NCBI GenBank assembly: GCA_951217055.1
Contig: OX578283.1
Coordinates: 63,952,228 to 64,016,227, forward strand
Direction: 5' to 3'
DNA length: 64,000 nt
From: Gerris lacustris
Taxonomy: Eukaryota; Arthropoda; Insecta; Hemiptera; Gerridae
This document shows positions 12,081 to 24,892 of the stretch, one piece after another; within the stretch, counting starts at the first letter, position 1; the number at the start of each line of letters is the position of its first letter. The notes below the pieces were generated by a model. It did not search any database. It was not told the DNA's origin and saw only the letters and a program-made list of their open reading frames with translations. A program made the position numbers and the translations under genes.

Positions 12081-12459
12081 GTTTACACTTTTAACTATTC
12101 TTCCCCCAATAATAATATAAATTAATTGAATACCTAGGCGTAGTATCTCATTAAATTAGACGTATCATCTATATTTTATTATTATTATTTAATTAACATT
12201 ACTAAAGTATTTGTACTCATTTAAGTAGTAATAAAATCGAAGGCAAGTCTTCTTCATTCCTTCTTAAATTGATCTATAAAAGAACATGTGGATGGTAAAA
12301 TCAATCGGTCCTCTGAGCCGGATTTTACAGATACTTTAAGAAACGATAATTATTTGGAGTTGCAATAAGTAATATAATATAATTACAGAATAATTATTAT
12401 ACTGTTATAATACAAGTTTCTGAAAAGGTCGATGAAGCACATCTGGGCCACATGTATAG

Positions 12460-14110
<1,651 letters not shown>

Positions 14111-14116
14111 ATAGTA

Positions 14117-14305
14117 TGTACCTCGTGAATAAAGTGCCATTATTCCCCTCGCGATAATTATCTCTCTCTGCTGCGCCTCGGGAATTAAAGAGTCTAATTC
14201 CCTCGGCTTCGCCTCAGGATTTAGGGACCATAGTTCCTTCGTCTTCGCCTCAAGAACCAACTTTTTTGCTCAGGGAATAATGGCTTACTTTACTCCCTAG
14301 GTGCA
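14117..14305. mobile_element. Small MITE-like element with ~33-bp TIRs
   Basis: Left end TGTACCTCGTGAATAAAGTG plus CCATTATTCCC (14117-14147). The right end, read on the other strand (14305-14273), is TGCACCTAGGGAGTAAAGTA plus AGCCATTATTCCC. The 190-bp element is GC-richer than its flanks and carries internal near-repeats of CCTCGGCTTCGCCTC. It is non-coding. The superfamily is unassigned because no clear target duplication is visible. Confidence 0.6.
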
Positions 14306-14559
14306 TAAATAACTATTATAATCTATACAATAAAAACATCAAATAATTTTTATGAGGTTGTACAACATTATTTTTATATATATTTGAACGACAACATCAT
14401 TTATTATATTTGAACGATTGAGTTTTTCATTTGTTTTGACTTAAAAATTTAAAAGTTTATTTGTCTAACGATAACTGTGGCATATACAATACATAGATCA
14501 ATTTGAACGAAATTTGGCACACAGGCACACTTCAGAATTTGTGACAGCTGTATAGTTTT

Positions 14560-14912
14560 TTTTGGAAATTTCACACTAAATATTTTTATATTTGCGAAAC
14601 CCCATATCTTAAAGACTACTCGTCGGATTTTAATGAAATTTGGATTGTAGGTTATAATTAGCCCATTGCTAAATGCAAACTTGATTGTATATAAACCACT
14701 ATGTATTTAAAAGTACCCAGCCTATTTGGTAGAAATTTGAATGGTTATTCGAAAGTAACCTACAGATGATGCCATATTATTTTCAACCATCTAAGCAAAT
14801 TTAATATTGCATAAAAATAAGTTTGACCTCACTAGGAATCGAAACAGATTTAAATTTCATGGGACCATTCGTCCAATAATATAGGACGTGAAGAAGCTAA
14901 GTTCCACGTAAT
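14560..14912 (-). mobile_element. Family A relative, inverted, 3'-truncated
   Basis: On the minus strand this stretch has the A-family order: CGTGGAACTTAGCTTCTTCA at the right end, then blocks matching ATTTGCTTAGATGGTTGAAA, TCTGTAGGTTACTTTCGA, and near 14620-14660 ATTTCATTAAAATCC. It is divergent and lacks the hairpin. Its 5' section (GGTCAAACT..ATTGGACGA) is shared with the fragment at 39120-39292, suggesting a subfamily. Confidence 0.55.
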
Positions 14913-15320
14913 ATATTGGCAAACTATTTTTAATAAAAAAAAAATTAAAGATATACATAATACTGCTAATTATTTCATCAAAGGATAATGGTCGGTTCTA
15001 ATATAATCTCTATTACCATATGATCAACACTGAAATAAATGAATACATCAAATAAACAATGCCAATGAATATTCAAATTTGAATATTCCCAAGTCAAGAT
15101 TGAATAAAATCAACACGATATAATCTTGTTTCTTTCTGCCTCCACACTAATTAATAATTCATCTCACTCCCGATTCCTTTAATAAATGATAAACAATAAA
15201 CATTAATTATTTGTTGAAAAGGGAAAGTTAGAATGAGAAAATAAATAATTAATTACACTTAAATATTAATTAAATAATTAATTCTTAAGGTTACCTTAAA
15301 AAAAAATTAAGAATTCTCTA

Positions 15321-15327
<7 letters not shown>

Positions 15328-15409
<82 letters not shown>
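15328..15409. repeat. (TA)n microsatellite
   Basis: About 80 bp of alternating AT. Confidence 0.97.
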
Positions 15410-15410
<1 letters not shown>

Positions 15411-15960
15411 CATTACTAAATATATGAACCCATTTCCTGTTCAAACAAAATGATTAAACATAGAAAAAAAGGCAGATTACCAAGATAGATAGATTATAAT
15501 ATATATAATATATTTTCTTTTTTTTTTAGGCAGATCACCAAGATTGATAATAAAGTAAAATTGCAAATGGCTACAATCGCTTGTGTAATTGCTTAATATA
15601 TTTTATTCAACTTATAATTATAATTGGATTACTTCTAATAAATATAAATAATTATACAGTTTTGTTTTATTTATTATAGCTTTAAATATATTACAAATTC
15701 CAGTATCATATTTTATTACTTTTATATTAATTTCTAATCTTGTTTATTTTTTAATATTGTGAATTTGTTTATTTTATATAACATAATAAAATATTATTTA
15801 TTACATTTTTATTACTTTTATTTATTCATTTATTATAATCAGGCAATAAAAATCTATTTTTTATTAGACAGATAAAATATTAAATATTATGTAGTGACAA
15901 TAAAAGAAACAAAAACATTAATAAAATGTTTTAAACAATTTTTCTTCATACATTAATATA
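15410..15960. other. Very AT-rich DNA, no gene seen
   Basis: Contains a near-duplicate GGCAGAT(T/C)ACCAAGAT(A/T)GAT at 15471 and 15530. Nothing else is supported. Confidence 0.45.
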
Positions 15961-15965
15961 AGAAA

Positions 15966-16255
15966 AATAGGCTGCCAATCAGTGTGGCACATAGCTTCTC
16001 TGAATTGAATGACGACATGGGAACTAACGAGTAGTTGAAAATTTACCTGCTTCGATTCCCAGAAAGGTCGCATATATTTATAGTCAATATTTAATGTCTA
16101 CAGATGGTTGAAATTAATATGTGACTAGCAATACATTAATTGTGACCGACCACCTAAATCGGGTTACTGGTTTTTAAGATATGGTACTTCGCAAAAATGT
16201 AAAAAACAAACAGACACAAGACCAAAAATGTCCACTGATATGTCTAAAAACGGAT
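15966..16255 (+). mobile_element. Family A copy, internally deleted
   Basis: Starts with GGCTGCCAATCAGTGTGGCA and CATAGCTTCTCTG. It retains CTACAGATGGTTGAAATTAA, TTTTTAAGATATGGT..TTCGCAAAAAT and CCACTGATATGTCTAAAAACGGAT, but lacks much of the middle and the 3' hairpin. Its 3' break coincides with the start of the pyrimidine-rich array. Confidence 0.6.
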
Positions 16256-16257
16256 TA

Positions 16258-16688
16258 GTCTCTCCTCAATTAATTTATTTGCTCTCCTCAATTAATTTAT
16301 CTTCTCTCCTCAATTAATTTTTCTTCTCTCCTCAATTAATTTCCCTTCTCTCCTCAATTAATTTATCTTCTCTCCACAATTAACTTCTCTTCTCTCCTTA
16401 ATTAATTGATCTTTTATATCCTCAATTTTTTCCTCTTCTCTCCTCACTTAATTTCTCTTATCTCCTCAATTGTTTTCCCTTCTCTCCTCACTTAATTTCT
16501 CTTATCTCCTCAATTGTTGTTTCCCTTCTCTCCTCACTTAATTTCTCTTATCTCCTCAATTGTTGTTTCCCTTCTCTCCTCACTTAATTTCTCTTATCTC
16601 CTCAATTGTTTTCCCTTCTCTCCTCACTTAATTTCTCTTATCTCCTCAATTGTTGTTTCCCTTCTCTCCTCACATAATTTCTCTTATA
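16258..16688. repeat. Pyrimidine-rich minisatellite (TCTCCTCAATTAATTT)
   Basis: First part: about 21-bp units TCTCCTCAATTAATTTNTCT. Second part (from about 16430): 46-50-bp higher units that alternate TCTCCTCACTTAATTTCTCT with TATCTCCTCAATTGTTGTTT and CCCTTC. One strand is nearly all pyrimidine in long segments. The open frame on the plus strand at 16514-16705 (repeats of SLLSSLNFSY type) is a consequence of the repeat, not a gene. Confidence 0.93.
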
Positions 16689-16699
16689 GATTTATGCAG

Positions 16700-17500
16700 A
16701 ATTGAATCATAAATAAAAAAAAAAAAAAAAATAGAGATATAAGAAATATATAAAATATGAAAATTGATTAGGAATATAGATACATATAAATGCGGACTTC
16801 ATAATGTGTAAATCTATATCAACATTTAATACAACTCGTCACAATATACTTTCTCTACTTCATAATATAAGGTAATAAAAGATATTTTCATGTTATATTT
16901 CTGAAAATGTGCCAACAAAGCCTGAAGATTGGCATAATGTACCGAGCCAATAATGTATGTAAATGTAATAATATAAAATAGATAATTTAATGACGAAATT
17001 AAAAATCGTAGACAAAAGTGTTTTTATTTTCACTCAAGGATAAAACGTGTGAATAATTGTGAATATAAATAGTTTGGTTTTACTTTTTAATATAGATTAT
17101 TTATTTATTTGTTATTTTTTTAGCACAAATTATACGTACTTTTTCATTTTGATATATGTATCTACATGGTTGAAATAAAACTAGCGGGATATAAATGTGA
17201 TGATTATCATATATATATTTTTACGATTGTAAAAAGAACTAGATAACTGATTTTATATGAGTGAGTATAAAACTCATAGCTCAAGGAACAAAATTTAGTT
17301 CAATTATCTAAATTATATAGCATCAACAAACATATTACCTACACTAAAATTTAAGTTCGTAAAGAAGTAATAAACGTTTTCGTCGTTAAGTGCGTATTTT
17401 GATTATATTTTAACATATTTTCTATTTAATTTATTATTTTCTATTTATTATTATTATTTCATCTTTTATAGTTTCTTAAACAGAATCGTTTTGTCAATTA
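16700..17500. other. AT-rich unique DNA, no gene seen
   Basis: Low-complexity TA and A/T runs without ORF, RNA or recognised repeat. Confidence 0.45.
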
Positions 17501-17504
17501 TTTC

Positions 17505-17868
17505 GTCAGATTTTTAATGAAATTTTAAAGGTAGGTCACAATTAGCCCATTGTTGGTTCAATATAAGTTTAAACTTTCTGTGCCCATTTGTTTTTTTTTC
17601 CAAATGTACACAAACATACATTTATTTAAACCTATACCTTCAAAAGTAGTCATCTGATTATTATGAAATTTAAATGGTTTGTCGAAACTAGACTACAGAT
17701 AGAACCAGATTAATTTCAACCGTCTGCGCTCTTTAACTTTTGCTAAATTAATACTTTAATTCATGTAAAAAAGCAAAACAATAATTGCTTGTAAAAGCAT
17801 AAAATCAATAAAGTACGTGATAGGATGCGAGGAAGCTATGTGCCACACTAATTAGCAGTCTATTTTTT
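17505..17868 (-). mobile_element. Family A copy, inverted, 3'-truncated
   Basis: The right end read on the minus strand is AGACTGCTAATTAGTGTGGC, then ACATAGCTTCCTCGCATCC, TATCACGTACTTTATTGATT and TTATGCTTTTACAAGC. Next come the GTTAAAGAGCGCAGACGGTT, AATTAATCTGG and GTTTCG blocks. It stops before the GACA stretch and hairpin. The 5' end is well preserved and fixes the family A start as GACNGCCAATTRGTGTGGCA. Confidence 0.75.
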
Positions 17869-18071
17869 TAATGTAGTTAATTTTGGCAAATTATCGCCCA
17901 TACCTGGACATCATCAGGCCATTATCTAAGTATTTAGTGTGATGAAGTAATCATCTCCTACTTATAATAATATAAACAAGGGAACAGCTTTTCACTGCAA
18001 GCATTCACCACCAGCAAAAACTCATCAGTACCTAGAAATATTGATTAGATATTACTAATCCATAAACTAGT

Positions 18072-18795
18072 AATAAAATACGTGTGGTGTCGCGGGACAC
18101 CCGGTAGGAACGAAGTTTATAAATTTTAAAATGGCGGAGTTAGAAAAGAGACAAAATTAAAAGTAAGGAACTGTTTGTACCTAGCAGAGTTAAGGCAAAA
18201 TTAAAAGAAAATCATTATTTGTACAATTAATAAGTCTTACTATAAATATATATATTGAATATAAGAAAAAAAGTTGATCATGATGAGTTTATAGTGCAAG
18301 AGTATGTTTGTTAAAGGAGTTTGGATTAAAATAGGACTGTTTTCTACCTACCCGGCCAATTAATTTAAAATATATCTCTTCCCTACTCTACAGCTTCTGC
18401 TTGTATAAGGGTGAAATTTTACATGATTATATTTTATATATTTACAAAACAAAGTGACATTTTTGACATATATAACAAAAATAATCAAAACAAGTCAAGT
18501 AACAGGCGTCCTAAATAACACTTTTTCCCGTCTTTTAAAGCTTACGTTTACGCGAGCGCTGCGCGTGAACCCTTGGGCGGATAACGTTTTCCGACGAACT
18601 CAGCCTGGGCATTGGTATAATGAACATGTGTACAAAATTCCATCTAACTCGGTGATCTTTTACTCAAGTTATCGTCATCTGTAGATTTCGTGACGGATTT
18701 TGCGTGACGGTGATTTTGTGACGGTGATTTTGGTCGTTTTTTTCGGATTCACTCCCGGGCTCCAGAACGTGCCATAAGGAACTTCGTTCCAAAAA
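18072..18795 (+). mobile_element. Family B element, copy 2 (GGAACGAAGTT ends)
   Basis: The ends carry an 11-bp inverted repeat: GGAACGAAGTT at 18107-18117 and AACTTCGTTCC at 18780-18790. Outside the left one is a small hairpin GTGTCGCGGGACAC (18088-18101). The body matches copy 3 (CTACCTACCCGGCC, CCCTACTCTACAGCTTCTGC, TTTACGCGAGCGCTGCGCGTG, GAACATGTGTAC, TTTTACTCAAGTTATCGTCA, TCACTCCCGGGCTCCAGAAC). Relative to copy 3 it lacks about 330 bp in the middle and has about 110 extra bp near 18223-18335. No coding capacity. Confidence 0.75.
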
Positions 18796-18799
18796 TTGT

Positions 18800-19590
18800 T
18801 GCCTTCGTAAACCAAATAAATATACGATTAATAAATGTTAGAATATATGTATTAGCTATCTTTCCTTATGACAAACAATGTCCCCTCCCCCCGCCTTTAA
18901 GGGATTTTTTTTACTTGTTCCTAATATCAAAATAGAAAAAAATCTATACTTTTCAAATATACCTACTATATTAAAAAAAAAAATCAAATAGTCAATACCA
19001 TTAATTAATTAAAGCATGATTTAATGATTTCTTTGTTTGTTTTTTTTCCTCCTCGTTTCTTCCTATATAGTTTAAGAGAATAAGGGTTTTTAAAAAGTTC
19101 TAAAGAAGAAGAATGGATTGGAAAGGATGACCGTAGTCAAGGTTTAATTAGGTCCATGAGATGAAGAGGGAAGACTATAAGAGTACATGATCCCACAGTC
19201 CAAACCAACACAGGTAGGAACTCACATGACCTGCACAGTTACCTGAACAAACCCCCTTCCTTGAGACAACCTCAACGTGAATATATTAAACTAAGTAACA
19301 AGAGATTCGCGGCAAAAAGAAAGAAGAGGGGAAAAAACAGAGCATCAAGATAATGTTAAAGAAGTACTTAGTTCAAAGTAAACCTACAAGAGGGAGTTTA
19401 ACTTTAAATAGAGTTAGTTTTAAAAAACTTCTGTCTTATCAATGACGAAAGCTAGACTTCGTTTAGAAGTTCTTCTAACTAGAGATTCGCATAATGTCCT
19501 TTTTTAATTGCATACATTTTTTCTCGACAATGTTAAAGTTAAGGTAAGCAGTAATCTTAAAAAAAAATCATCTATATCATTTACTTATAA
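18800..19590. other. Mixed unique DNA, no gene supported
   Basis: The 19080-19470 section is somewhat GC-richer and purine-rich. I checked it in all frames at several points and met frequent stops. Nothing is supported. Confidence 0.35.
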
Positions 19591-19598
19591 TAAACATC

Positions 19599-19739
19599 AT
19601 GTCAAAGTTACTTGATTATAATGATTTTGTTAATTTTGAAATTAAGACTAAAGATGACCTAAAAGAAGGGTCGAAACGTCTTGATTTGAATTCTAAATTT
19701 AATTCATACCTTACAACACCTTATCATCCATCCACTTAA
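19599..19739 (+). CDS. 46-codon ORF containing a GACC..GGTCGAAACGTC hairpin
   Basis: The frame from the ATG at 19599 gives MSKLLDYNDFVNFEIKTKDD and continues with LKEGSKRLDLNSKFNSY, ending in TAA. Within it, GATGACCTAAAAGAAGGGTC followed by GAAACGTC (19653-19680) forms a GACC/GGTC hairpin next to GAAAC. This arrangement is reminiscent of sequences near the ends of some retroelements and loosely of hammerhead ribozyme cores. The conserved CUGAUGA is not intact and the stem does not abut GAAA, so a functional ribozyme is not supported. It could be a retroelement fragment or chance. Confidence 0.2.
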   Translation: MSKLLDYNDFVNFEIKTKDDLKEGSKRLDLNSKFNSYLTTPYHPST

Positions 19740-20087
19740 GTAACCATAAATAATTTTATGATTTATCTAAATTTACATAATAATAATAAAATATACATTT
19801 AGAATAATTTTAAGGTATTTCTAATAATCTATATAATGTTACCCTTACCGTAGTCTAAGTTTAATCTTAAGTCTAAGTCTTTTGTCCTTCATATTACATA
19901 AATTAATTTTTAACAATTTTAAACATACCTATATCGATATGATTATATATTTGTGTGCGTAACACATTACTTGAATTAAAGTAAATTTAATTAATGATGA
20001 AAATTAACAAAAGCTAAAATTAATTTTAGTTTTAGCTTGAATGTATTGTTCTTTTTATTTTATTTAATAATTTTTAATACCTTTATA

Positions 20088-20688
20088 AACAAAATATTAG
20101 TGTGGAACACAGCTTCCTCGCTTCCTATTTCGTAAATTTTAATGATTTTATGCTTCAAAAACCTATTATTATCCAATTTATTTTTATTTTCCCCCGATTT
20201 TTAAAATCTGTCAACATTGTTTTGATTTTTTCCATGTATTAAAGTATCAATTTAGCAAAATTTTAAGAGCGCAGACGGTTGAAATCTGCAGGCAGCTTTC
20301 GACGATCAATCAAAATTTCATAAAAAATCTGACACATAGGTACTTTGGAAGATATAGGAGTAGATAAATGTATGTTTGTGCGCATTTGGAAGAGAAACAA
20401 ATGGGTGCAAATGGTTGAAACTTACATGGGACCAACAATGGTTTAATTATGACCTCCCATCCAAATTTCAATATGATCGGACGAGTATTTTTTAAGATAT
20501 GTTGGTTCGCAAAAATTGAGCGATAGAGACCGACAGACAGACAGACAGAGGCGGAACCAAACATGTTCTCTGATGTCTGAAACGGATTTCTTTCTTGGAT
20601 TTTTGAAATCGGAGACCTAAAAAATTGTTCTTTCTTCAGAACTATCACATAACTTCCGTTACCTTCGGTAAGCTCGAAAGCAAAAAAT
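20088..20688 (+). mobile_element. Family A copy, near full length
   Basis: 5' motif ATTAGTGTGGAACACAGCTT and CCTCGCTTCC. The full body follows (TTAAAATCTGTCAACATTGT, AGAGCGCAGACGGTTGAAAT, TTGTGCGCATTTGGAAGAG, AATTTCAATATGATCGGACG, TTGGTTCGCAAAAATTGAGC). Then come GACAGACAGACAGAC, TGATGTCTGAAACGGATTTC and the 3' hairpin TTCCGTTACCTTCGGTAAGC with TCGAAAGC. This is one of the best copies for defining the family (about 600 bp). The 112-codon minus-strand ORF covering its 3' half is not conserved as a protein between copies. Confidence 0.82.
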
Positions 20689-20699
20689 TATACACATAA

Positions 20700-21167
20700 A
20701 GGATATTAAAACGTTCGATAAATCAAAATCTTTAAAGTTATTTGTAATCATAACTAATTCGAATATATAATACAAATTTCGACTATATAATTCGAAATTG
20801 AACATTCAAGACAAGTTCTTCTCTACCAAAAAAAGTAAGCAATAAACCAAAATGAAAGAAAATTAAAAATAAAAATCAAGAAATAAAAAATAAAAAATAA
20901 AAGAATAAAACAAATTAAATCATCATACAGAAGTTTTAGCATGTGTAACAACACATACGATAAATGGAACATTTTACAACTAAAGTACCATAATACATAA
21001 ACCAACATCAAAGGTACTTTCTGGTTCCAAAAAAAAAAAAAAAACTATTCTTCAACACGGTGTTTCCTCCGAACTAAACAAGACATAATTTTTATTGATA
21101 TACCCGAAAAAAAGAAACCCTTGACCAATGTAATTTTACATCAAAATACGCCCACTTGACGAGCGAC

Positions 21168-21206
<39 letters not shown>

Positions 21207-21588
21207 AATAAAAGTGAAGAAATATTATGTCCAAAGGCTGTTATAATGCCTTTACAAAGTTTACCGTATACTTTGGCTCAAATCCAAAGGTAAGGTATCA
21301 TCCGATTCCTCTCGTATTTGGTGTAAATTACTTGATTATCCAGCAAGTATTATGTGCTAAAGGACATAAACTAGATTTTATTTCCTCGAATTAAAATAAA
21401 ATTTCCTTTACTTTTCGGCCCGTTTCATTTTATTATTTTTTTAAACAAAATGGCACTGGAAATCAGCATAAAAATGGCTTTTATGATCAGTATATAACAC
21501 AAGTCACATTGTTTTTTTTTTGTTTTTTTATAAAAAAAAAAGTAAAGTTGAAAATAATGATAACTATTATTGCTCGGTTTATTTTAGC

Positions 21589-21590
<2 letters not shown>
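20700..21590. other. AT-rich DNA with A33 run, no gene seen
   Basis: Includes a 33-base A run at 21169-21201. The 62-codon ORF at 20823-21011 is hydrophobic, phenylalanine-rich and AT-driven, and is not a credible gene. Confidence 0.45.

Positions 21591-21591
<1 letters not shown>

Positions 21592-21664
<73 letters not shown>
21592..21664. repeat. (TA)n microsatellite
   Basis: About 73 bp of TA. Confidence 0.97.
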
Positions 21665-21667
<3 letters not shown>

Positions 21668-22077
21668 CAAAGTTAAATCTTCACTCATGTAAAGATACGA
21701 AGAATTAAACAAAAAATAAATAAGAATCAGATAAAGTTTAAATGAGACATTAAACGACTTATACATATATTTAACTGTGAAAATTATGTACTCACAAGAT
21801 TTATAGATATATTTTCTTACGTTTAGACTTAATTAAGGCTTAAATCTTTTCATATACTGCTTCTTTTATTAGGTACTTTAAATGCTTTAGACTGCACTTT
21901 AAGACCCTAATAGAAGAAATCTTTAAAGACCCTGAAATTTGAGAGAATTGTGTTTTAAAGTTATGTTACTGGTTTTTTTTTTTTAGAGATAAGATAATAG
22001 TAATTCTTATCTTTTTCTTGTTCAAATCGTAATCTGGTTAAATGTTTAATCTTGAATAATAGTGCTATAAAAACTGT

Positions 22078-22129
22078 GGCGAAGGTATTTATTGGAATAA
22101 AAGTCCTGTTTTTTGAAGAACGATTTTTT
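22078..22129. repeat. Left arm of 52-bp inverted repeat
   Basis: GGCGAAGGTATTTATTGGAA through GAAGAACGATTTTTT is repeated in perfect or near-perfect inverted form at 23401-23452. The two arms enclose the tandem foldback units and family B copy 3. Confidence 0.85.
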
Positions 22130-22138
22130 TTTATTATA

Positions 22139-22420
22139 TTATCAAAGCTTTGATGATGCTCAGGGAACCTGAGCATCATCAGTGATAATCTAAAAATATA
22201 GTCTAAATATTAGTCTAGCATTTTCTATATTTCTTTATTTTTTATGAATTTGTAGATTATCACTGATGATGCTCAGGATCCCTGAGCATCATCAGTGATA
22301 ATCTAAAAATATAGTCTAAATATTAGTCTAGCATTTTCTATATTTCTTTATTTTTTATGAATTTGTAGATTATCACTGATGATGCTCAGGATCCCTGAGC
22401 CAAAGCTTTGATGAAATAAA
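22139..22420. repeat. Tandem 113-bp foldback units between AAAGCTTTGAT palindromes
   Basis: Two essentially identical 113-bp units (22171-22283 and 22284-22396) stand head to tail. Each unit begins GAGCATCATCAGTGATAATC and ends GATTATCACTGATGATGCTC plus AGGATCCCT, so each is itself a foldback with perfect 22-bp inverted ends. The junction GATGATGCTCAGGATCCCTG and AGCATCATC is a palindrome. The flanks ATCAAAGCTTTGATGATGCT (22141) and CCCTGAGCCAAAGCTTTGAT (22394) extend the symmetry. Non-coding. Identity between units implies recent duplication or gene conversion. Confidence 0.85.
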
Positions 22421-23400
22421 AAAATACGTGTGGTGTCACGGCGCACCCGGTAGGAACGAAGTTCCTTACAGTTTTCATTAAATATAAATTATAAAATCAC
22501 ACTGCTAAGTACTTATACATTGCTAACTACTTATACATGGCGGAATTAGAAAAGAGACAAAATTAAAAGTAACGAACTGTTTGTATCTAGCAGAGTTAAG
22601 GCAAAATTAAAAGAAAATCATTATTTGTATCACTGTTTTCTACTTACCCGGCCTATTAATTTAAAATATTATAAAATACATCTCTTCCCTACGCTAAAGC
22701 TTCTGCATGTATCCGGTTGAAATTTTACATGCCTGTGTCAATTGTACAATAGAGACAATGTGTAAGAAGTTTTATTAAAATCGTTATACGTTAGAACGGA
22801 AGATATCGGTATAAAAGTTGTTTTCTTTATTTTAAACGTTTGGGTCCACTTTAATAAATTTAGCGATCTTTATCACTTCATACAGTGTCGGTGTTCGTTT
22901 TACTAAAAAAAAAAATATATATATTTAAAAAAGTTGTTTCTCTCATTAAATAGATGAAGTTAGAATTTATTCTTGGATTAAGTACGCAGTATTATAATAA
23001 TATACCTAATATATTGAAATAAGCGTCAGCACAGATCAATTTTACTTTTAACAAGACCGTGATTATATTTTCTATATTTACAAAACCAAGTGACATTTTG
23101 ACATATAACAAAAATAAACAAAATAAGTCAAGGAACTGGCTTCCTTAATAATATTTTTTCCCGTCTTTTTGGAGCAGTTTACGCGACCGTTGCGCGTGAA
23201 CGGATAACGATTTCCAACGAACTCAGTCTGGGCATTGGTAAAATGAACATGTGTACCAAATTTCAACTAACTCGGTGATCTTTTACTCAAGTTATCGTCA
23301 TCGGTACGGATTTCGTGACGGTTATTTTGTGATGGTGATTTTGGTCGTTTTTTTCGGATCACTCCCGGGCTCCAGAACGTGCCATAGTGAACTTCGTTCC
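22421..23400 (+). mobile_element. Family B element, copy 3 (GGAACGAAGTT ends)
   Basis: Longest copy of the GGAACGAAGTT-ended form. GGAACGAAGTT is at 22453-22463 and AACTTCGTTCC at 23390-23400. It retains the middle section that copy 2 lacks: TTGAAATTTTACATGCCTGT, TTAGAACGGAAGATATCGGT, AAACGTTTGGGTCC and TTTAGCGATCTTTATCAC. That section matches copy 1, so copy 3 links the two forms. The 3' end reads TCACTCCCGGGCTCCAGAAC and GTGCCATAGTG before the inverted repeat. It lies immediately inside the right arm of the 52-bp inverted repeat. Confidence 0.78.
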
Positions 23401-23452
23401 AAAAAATCGTTCTTCAAAAAACAGGACTTTTATTCCAATAAATACCTTCGCC
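23401..23452. repeat. Right arm of 52-bp inverted repeat
   Basis: AAAAAATCGTTCTTCAAAAA to AATACCTTCGCC is the reverse complement of 22078-22129. It begins directly at the last base of family B copy 3. Confidence 0.85.
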
Positions 23453-23839
23453 TTAGTTTGAAATTCTAAAGAAGTCCACTATAGATCTCTACAATTGAAC
23501 TATAAAAACTGTTTTCATCATTTGAGATGTATATTAATGTTCACTCATTTGACAATTTAACAATGAAAGTTATTCCTAAATTGAGCAGAGGTATAAGAAG
23601 TCTTGAAAATAAAATAACGCCTCTCTTGATAACATTGCGAATTAAAAATGTTTAACCATGGATAATATGATCCAATGAATATTAAATTCACATAAATATC
23701 CATTTCAATGTTTTTCCATGCAGCGGAGAAAATCATTATTCATTTGACTAATTGTTATAGTAGATGGTCTGCTAGGAGTTCTGATATAATTTTATATCAA
23801 ATTTGGAACTTTTATCGGCGAAATATAATACTACAATGA

Positions 23840-24160
23840 ATAAAAGTGAAAACCTATCTACCTCCTATTATATTCCACCTTCCTGGAACGATACTTAAGA
23901 GCGTGCATTTTGCATTTGGTTTATTGAAACTTCAGCCCACCTATCGTCAAAATATTGTATTATAAATGAAAACCTATCAACCTCCTGTTAAATCCTAACT
24001 TCCTGGCACGATATTTAAGAGCGTCACATTTTGCATGTCCTTTATTGAAACTTCAGACCGCCTATCGTCAAAATATTGTACTATAAATGGAAACCTATCG
24101 ACCTCCTGTTAAATCCTAACTTCCTGGCACAATATTTAAAAGCGTTGTCATTTTTCATAT
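23840..24160. repeat. ~119-bp tandem repeat, 2.7 copies
   Basis: Units contain GAAAACCTATCNACCTCCT, CTTCCTGGCACGATATTTAA, GAGCG..CATTTTGCAT, TTTATTGAAACTTCAG and CTATCGTCAAAATATTGTA. The copies differ by a few percent to 10 percent. No coding frame is kept. Confidence 0.8.
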
Positions 24161-24241
24161 AGTTTTTTACGTGATGGAAATTTCTTCTGTACCCCAGAGC
24201 TAATATTTAACATTTAACATATCCGTGTTAAAAAGATTTAA

Positions 24242-24540
24242 AATTGAGTCACTTTAGTTTAGACTTCCGAAAATAGTTGAATTAGTTCTTGAGAAGTATG
24301 AAGACGGAAGAAGATGATAAAAATGATAAGCGAATCTCACTAGTTTAGATCATCGATAATCGTGTTGGTGAAATAAGGAGAAGAAGGTGAGTCTATTCAG
24401 TTTAGACTTCCAAAACTAGTTAAATCAGTGCTTTAGAAGTATGAAGAGGGGAGAAGATAATATAATGATAAGGCAGTTTATATATTATGAATCATTGTGC
24501 TAGAGAAATATTGGAGATCGAAGATGATGTGATGATAAGT
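24242..24540. repeat. Diverged ~150-bp repeat pair
   Basis: GTTTAGACTTCCGAAAATAG and GAAGTATGAAGACGGAAGAA (from 24255) recur as GTTTAGACTTCCAAAACTAG and GAAGTATGAAGAGGGGAGAA (from 24402). A weaker third trace lies near 24600. An old tandem duplication is likely. Confidence 0.5.
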
Positions 24541-24892
24541 AATTGAAGCTTTCCAGTTTTGATTACGTCTGGTTCCTGGTTCTAAAAATGGTCATTATTA
24601 GTGAAATATGAAGACAGAAGAAGAGAAAGTGAGAGTTAAATAGCGTTTAAGATAATTGTCACATAAAAGTTGGAGTTTCAACTCCTCTTCTTTTAGGATC
24701 TCCATCTTTCTTTTGTAATCTATTATATTCCGACACTGATTTCCTTTAAAAGTAGACAATATATATATAGTTAAACGACTGGAATGAGTGACAGCATTGA
24801 TTCTATAGTGATTTTTATTAATACCTAAACCTAATTTTACAAAATCACAGCCAAATAATCAATTTTAATCAAAAGATTTTAAAATAGACAGC

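Noticed and set aside
19653..19680. Hammerhead ribozyme
   Set aside because: CUGAUGA is not intact and stem II does not directly abut GAAA; only a resemblance remains.
20310..20648. 112-codon minus-strand ORF in a family A copy (related ORFs at 516, 25496, 56502)
   Set aside because: The frame is broken differently in each copy and changes accumulate without regard to codon position, so it is a by-product of the repeat.
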